Source: Malus domestica
Lineage: Eukaryota; Streptophyta; Magnoliopsida; Rosales; Rosaceae
Direction: 5' to 3'
Length of the DNA stretch: 64,000 bases
NCBI RefSeq assembly: GCF_042453785.1
Contig: NC_091667.1
Location: forward strand, 36,448,001 to 36,512,000
Shown here: piece after piece, positions 58,509 through 64,000 of the stretch
Position numbering within the stretch: the stretch's first letter is position 1
Layout: each line of letters starts with the position of its first letter
Notes under the pieces: generated by a model
What the model was told of the DNA's origin: nothing
Databases searched by the model: none
Seen by the model: the letters and a program-made list of their open reading frames with translations, nothing else
Translations under genes and position numbers: made by a program

Positions 58509-59677
58509 CTCTCTAACTTCCTCTCTCTGCCTGCCTGTGAACGAGACAAAGACTGACGTTTTTGCATTCAGTGTGGTATTGAACCAGTCCGTGTCAACTG
58601 TAATTGATATATAAAAGCTGGCCCGACCCAATATCGTTATTTCAGTGCCTACCGTCTAAATCAACCAGATTTGTAATCGAATTCTGAGAGAAATACTAAG
58701 ACCGTAGTACTGACTGGCTGATGGTTACTTCTTTAATTCATTGTATCTTGAGTTTATTTATTTTTCCTCTTTATGATGTTATTTTGTAGTAGTAATATCG
58801 TTCGTATTAAAAATTTCTTTTTTACCTGCATGATTTTTTAAGAATTTATTTACGGAATTGACAGAATATTTTGACAATTTTAATGAATTTTGAACTTGAT
58901 AAGCATAACTAAATTAATTCCTCCAATTTTTAATTCAAGAAATTCTAACATAGTTGATGTTTATCGACAGACAATCCAATTTACTTCTAAATATATACCT
59001 CGAAAATCAAAGAAAATAAAAAGGGTGCGCAAAAGAACAACGAGAAATGCCAAGTGGATTCTCTCAAATTAGAAGTCTTTGTGATACTCTGTCACCTTAC
59101 AATTTAAGGTCTCTCAAATTTTCTTTAAGAGTCGTTAGCATTTCTTAAGGAGAATATGCGCAAAAATCATTTCCTATTCGAAATGCTTGAGCCTTTTAAA
59201 GGAATGAAATATCGGCAACACACACAAAGTGGACAATATCTCTTTCAAAGCATTAGTCTAATAACAAGACAACTGGAAATTCACAGAACACATTCCTCCA
59301 CTTTTACAGCTATATATTATTACTTAAATTAGTCAATGAAAAACAGCCAAGATACATATTAATAACCTTGTATGGAATTAAATGTACATTTTCCTATGAA
59401 TTCTATCTGTACCTACTTCCTTCCTAACATAACCTTAGTTCCTTCACATCCCCAGAATTCCATATCCAGCAAACATGCAATGCAGTTGACAACCCCCCTG
59501 TGTACTTCCATGGCTGCTTCCTCGTGTCAGTTACCCGCTTCATCTGATTATTCCAAAAGACGGCAGAAAAACTCGGTCTTCTTCTAGTGCTCGCCCAGAA
59601 AGAAGAGAATAGCAGTAAAATATGGTGCTAGCAGTATGAACTTATTGTACTATATAACAATGTACAGGTAAAATCTA
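58509..59677. other. Intergenic between the scramblase and PWWP genes
   Basis: No gene. The right 300 bp is probably the 3' UTR of the PWWP gene. A short piece at 58690-58735 (taagaccgtagtactgactg) resembles the head of the SINE family seen at 43868. Confidence 0.55.
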
Positions 59678-62600
59678 TCATGAATTTCTCTCCTTTTCGC
59701 TATTCAATAAAACCGTACTAACTGCTTTTGATGGCGGCCTATTGATCTTCTCAAGTAATCTACTGAATACTAATTTCACCGGTATGCAAGCTACAGTAGT
59801 AGCAGCCCCAGAAGACTCCGGTTTGATCAGCCCTCCCCTTTGATAACTACTGCTATCATGATGCATTCGCTTGTTACTAAATTTCTGTTCAACGGGTATT
59901 GAAGATATGGTCCTCGTTTTCTGGCTTGACGATAAGATCACTTTCTTGCCCGCCTTTTTTGAGAACTTTCTATCAGTGGGAAGCCGAGAGTTGTTAGGAA
60001 GGCTCCTTTTGCCCTGGCTTGCATTGTTACTGAAACTCCCTATATTTAGTTTCTTAAATGGTGGTCTGCTTTCTTCATCTGAAAAGGGAGGGTAGTCAGC
60101 AGTTTCATCACCATCCAATGCAGATGATAAATGAGGGCGTGGGACTCGAACATTTGCCGTCCTCCTTGCCGTCCTCCATGCGTGTGGAAGGGTTGCAACC
60201 CCATTATTGTCAATTGCTTCTTCACCAAATTCATCAACTGTTGAAAGAAGCGAGTTGGATGAACCATCTTCTAAGGCTTCAATTTGGATTGGGTGCCCTA
60301 TTATTGCCTTCCCATTTAACTTGCTCATCAGAGAAACAATTGGAACAGGCTCCTTTTGGTAACTTGCCTGGACCTTCAAGTCAACATCTATCAAGTATTT
60401 TGGCCTCCTGCGATAATGATGACGGCCATCATATACCGGGTGAAAGCGCTCTCTTTTGATGTCCCAGTATTCGTTCCAAGCAGACCTATCCTCCCAGGTC
60501 CAGTCCTCCCAATCAATCATATGCTGACCAACACTGTTTCGACGTCTTGCTGCAGCCCTTGATGCCATCGAGTATTCATCTTCCAGTCCAAACTCAGTCT
60601 GAAAATCATTACTATCCACATTAGCCCTATGATGATAATCATTAAAATCAATGTACCCACATAAACTTGAGATTTAAGAATATTTTAGATGAAAGCACAT
60701 ACCTTTTCTTCAGGATATGGTCCATAATTATAGCCTTTTCCGTAAGTGGCATCCATAGACTTTTTTGTAAGATTGCGGATATTCCTTTTCCCTTTCAGCT
60801 GCCATTTGGACACAGCTCCACTAGCAAATAGAGAGTCATGACTATATAGGTGAGCCATATCACCAGAATGAGATAATTCATCAGGCTCCTCACCAACCAT
60901 GATTCTGTGTTCTTGTGCTTCATATCTTCCCACTTCTGGTTCTGTAGATTGATGTACAGACAAAACTTAGAGGGTGTTGACAAAGCAGTGGCGAAGCCAT
61001 CATGAACAATTGAGGCCAAAGCTCAGTGAGACCAACCCAATAGCATAAAGTGCATATTCCAAAATTTATAACAGCACAGATTTACAAATATAAAGAATAA
61101 AAATAAGGTAGAATTAAGAAGGATAGACTTCATTTAAGTTCAAACAATAGATTGTAGTTTGAGTGCAAACGCTTAAAAGCATAACTGCTGAATCACAATC
61201 TGCGCATTAAGATGAGAGAAACATGCTACAAATCACATCTTCCCTGGAAGATCAAAATACGCATACCAAACATTAAAGGAGGTAAATGCAAAAAGAAATA
61301 TTATAAATAAGAATCATAGAGCTGAACTTTCCAACAAATATAAACAGTGGGACTATTTTACATCAGACAATCTGGCAACTAATAACCCATGGAATTTCAA
61401 AATATAAAGATAGTAAAAATTGAACCTGAAAGTAAAGGCATGTCTTCATCCATATCTGGTTCTGTCTCAGATGAATCCGACTCGGACTCAGAAGTATCAG
61501 TTTCAGAAGAATCAGAGTCATCCTCTGTAAAACCAGAAGTGTTCTCTGAAATCATGGACTCAGCATGAGGACGAGCACCAACTGGGGAAGCTGAGATCTC
61601 TACATGGTTTGAAGGAGATGCTTCGTACCCCAAGGATTCACCAGACTCAGCTGGCAAATATACAATTTTACTCCTCTTTGCCTTGTAAATAACTCCTGTC
61701 GGCTCCACTCCTGAAACAGAAGTAGAAAGAGTAGTACTGTCAGGTTGCAAGGACTGTGGGACTGCTAATTTTGCAATATTCTGCAAAACTTGAACAAGAG
61801 GACGACGTTTATCAGGTCTCTTGACCAAAATTTCATCACTTAATCCATCATGTGACCTTTTCCTTTGCTCTAAAGAATGTTTACCATTCACATGACTTGT
61901 TCCTCCCATGCTAAGACCACCACGACTAAGAGCTTGAACATTACCATTAAGTGTGGGTTTCAAAGAACCGTTTAAAGCAAGAGAAGATATTTTTCGCTTC
62001 GAAGGGGCAATTTTGAGACCAAAGTCTTGCAAGCCTCTCATCCGAGGCACGACTTCAGAATGATCATCATCACCACTTAGTTGATTTCCCTCTTCGACTC
62101 TTTCGGAAGACATAGGACTGCCTATAATGTCATTTCTATGAGACATAGGTGATTTGGAATTTTCAAGTTTTACATTGTCAATTCCCAAGCTCCCGGAAGA
62201 AATAACTAACGCCTTTTTCACAGCACCAGATAATCTATTGTTCAAGCGTTCAGAAGTTATACCTAACTTTCCTTGTTTCTTCAATAACTGCTTCTCAAGC
62301 TCAAGCGCATGAAGAATAGCATCTTCTCGACGTGCATATTTCTCCCTTTTCTTTATAGGCATACCCTGCGCTGATTCAGCCTTCTCAATACAATCATCAA
62401 ACTCACCGCATCGAAATGCCTTAACACGCTTGGATTTTTCCAGATTGTACCAGTCACTGAGAAGAAATACCACAGAATATCCATTACTATAGCAGTAGTT
62501 AAAACCATGAAACCAAAGAAGGCATGAGTAGAAGAATCAGCAAGAATGAACAGACTCCAGTTTGCTAAAGAGAAGACTATTTTATAAAAGTAACATAGTT

Positions 62601-63624
62601 AATCAAATCCATCTTAACTAATCTGTAACAAAAAAAATGTCTGCTAGGTAGATAAGGCAAAAGAATCACCAGTAAGCAATCATTCTCTGGAGACCTGAAC
62701 CATTTGAAGGATTCTGCTAAATAGTTCTACATGACAAGTAATGTATGTACATTGAAACACAGTTTAAAATGGCATAGAAATAATGACAAGGCCTCCACGG
62801 TACTAGTACAACATCTCTGAGAATCCACTGCTCTCGTGATTTTGTTGTTACCCTTCTCCAAACACTCACTGACTAACAAATAAATTCTCAACATAAAGAT
62901 ATACCTTATCTATCATCAAAATACATGTTTAAGCAAGCAAGGCATAATTATGACAATAATATGCTCAAAGTTTAGACGTATGCCAGAAATCTCTCATCTC
63001 TATATGAAAGATCTAGATTTTTCGGAGCTTTGGTTCTTTATCCCTTGACAAATAACCAAAGTATTTCATGACAGGGTTCACCTAAAGGTATGCATAGATT
63101 GGGATTTAAGTCCTGGCATTTAACATTTCATTTGACTCCGAATTGTACAACTAATCAAATATTTTCCATTCCATAATCTCATCTTCAGTGCCTTATAAAC
63201 CTAAGTTGCAGTAATTTTCCGACATGGGTTTCTACTTCTGCTCCAATATGTTGTGATTTCTTCAAGTAAAATAGAAAAAACCGCATTCTTTACGGCTCAT
63301 TCATACAATAAAACGTTAAAACATGATAATACACTCACTAAACTTCATTATTTTGCTGGTTTCTAGATAAACATCTAATCACAACCCAAAATACTAAATC
63401 TAACGAGTATTTACAGAAAAGGGGAAAAGATGAGAGACATACACACTGGCATCTTCTCTGCCGAGAAGCTTGACGGGGGTCCCAGAGCGAGGCGACGTGA
63501 GATGCGAAGTAGAGAGCTCTTCCGGGCCCACTATCTTCCCCGGCCACCAGGACCCGTTCCTCCGCCTCACCCAGACGATCGATCCTACGCTGAAATCCCC
63601 CGCACCTGAATCCGCACTACCCAT
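59678..63624 (-). CDS. PWWP-domain nuclear protein (At1g51745/At3g21295-like)
   Basis: Four exons on minus (63443-63624, 61426-62456, 60703-60941, 59678-60598) join in phase to 790 residues. The PWWP domain opens the protein: FSVGSIVWVRRRNGSWWPGK (SWWP at 25-28), SPRSGTPVKLLGREDAS, and DWYNLEKSKRVKAFRCGEFD across the first intron. PWWP domains read methylated histone H3 and DNA. The middle is Ser/Lys-rich with an acidic run (DDSDSSETDTSESESDSSE, about 380). A plant-specific block follows (SKWQLKGKRNIRNLTKKSMD), then the conserved C-terminal part with DWEDWTWEDRSAWNEYWDIK and PVPIVSLMSKLNGKAIIGHP. I chose the ATG at 63624 because it starts MGSADSGAG directly before the domain; an in-frame ATG seven codons upstream is possible. 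Function in chromatin is inferred. Confidence 0.92.
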
Positions 63625-63639
63625 AATACACATAAACGC

Positions 63640-63660
63640 ACGCACTCACACACACACACA

Positions 63661-63702
<42 letters not shown>
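63640..63702. repeat. (CA)n(CT)n microsatellite upstream of the PWWP gene
   Basis: A CA run followed by about 22 CT units in the presumed 5' UTR/promoter. Confidence 0.95.
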
Positions 63703-63706
<4 letters not shown>

Positions 63707-63916
63707 TTCTCTCGGTCGGCGAACAATGGAGGAAGTTGGAGCTGAGCTCAGCCTCCAGCAAAGAATAGTGCGGGGGGGAAGATCCGAAGAATTACGAAAA
63801 TGGAGGGTCCAATTTGAGGAATTGGGGTTAGGGCTAGGGTTTCCATTCAGAATTGGGGATTTTTCATTTCTGTGCCTTATTTTATTTGTCTTCTGTTTGT
63901 TTTCTCTCTGTAAAAA
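63703..63916. other. Upstream region of the PWWP gene
   Basis: A 64-codon plus-strand ORF at 63726-63920 has no family resemblance; more likely leader or promoter sequence of the minus gene. Confidence 0.5.
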
Positions 63917-64000
63917 ATAAAAAATTAAATAAAAATTTGGAAAAATTAAAATTAAAAAATAAAAAATTAAATAAAAATTTGGAAAAATTAAAATTAAAAA
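63917..64000. repeat. AT-rich tandem repeat, about 42-bp unit
   Basis: Two head-to-tail copies of taaaaaattaaataaaaat plus ttggaaaaattaaaattaaa; it may continue past the window end. Confidence 0.85.

Noticed and set aside
63726-63920. Divergent gene opposite the PWWP gene
   Set aside because: A short ORF in the expected leader/promoter, ending in a hydrophobic AT-driven stretch; no evidence of a gene.

Overview
The window is nuclear DNA from a eudicot plant. Seven to eight multi-exon plant genes with GT-AG introns, an AT-rich background and dense short transposons (tRNA-derived SINEs, MITEs, solo LTRs, one LTR element) support this. The repeat families look to me like those of Rosaceae (apple/pear tribe), but that is recognition from memory and untested. 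I see no bacterial or organellar sequence, no rRNA or tRNA gene and no CRISPR array.

Left part, 1-7.9 kb: gene scrap and repeats. A 95-bp tandem repeat is followed by a lone Agenet-domain exon with one stop, a large inverted repeat (about 530-bp arms, 70-bp loop), a copy of the 3' end of the LBD gene that lies 7 kb downstream, and directly joined to it the last four exons of a PPR gene. Then come SINEs, one with a 20-bp target duplication.

7.9-21 kb: an intact APEM9-like gene (7948-10263, peroxisome biogenesis), an intact LOB-domain transcription factor (11403-12478) and an intact LRAT-domain gene (19560-20687). Between and after them lie two copies, in the same orientation, of a 3-4.5 kb segment (about 13790-17050 and 21405-26050). 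Each carries a 3' scrap of the LEA-like gene whose full copy is at 26243-29509 (minus). The copies were later hit separately by solo LTRs in opposite orientation, a long-TIR element with a nested MITE, and another MITE.

31.9-39.6 kb: a young non-autonomous LTR retrotransposon (gag on the minus strand, no recognisable pol, broken antisense ORF region) inserted inside a MITE. It separates the LEA-like gene from an ENH1-like rubredoxin/PDZ gene (40084-41877). Those two look like the adjacent Arabidopsis loci At5g17165 and At5g17170.

43.4-64 kb: an ordinary gene-rich stretch holding a DUF1218 membrane protein (43391-45691), CDC20 (48154-50102) with three AACGG cores upstream of its TATA box, gluconokinase (50711-52034, minus), a phospholipid-scramblase-family gene (54356-57845, minus) and a PWWP-domain gene (59678-63624, minus).

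The genes are independent housekeeping, regulatory or stress functions with no operon-like logic. I found no convincing new multi-gene system. The most noteworthy items are the hairpin-forming inverted repeat, the LBD/PPR chimeric scrap, the datable nested duplication around the LEA gene, the gag-only LTR element with antisense ORF remains, and the cell-cycle-type promoter of CDC20. Exon boundaries were read by eye and phase-checked; no alignment or expression data were available.
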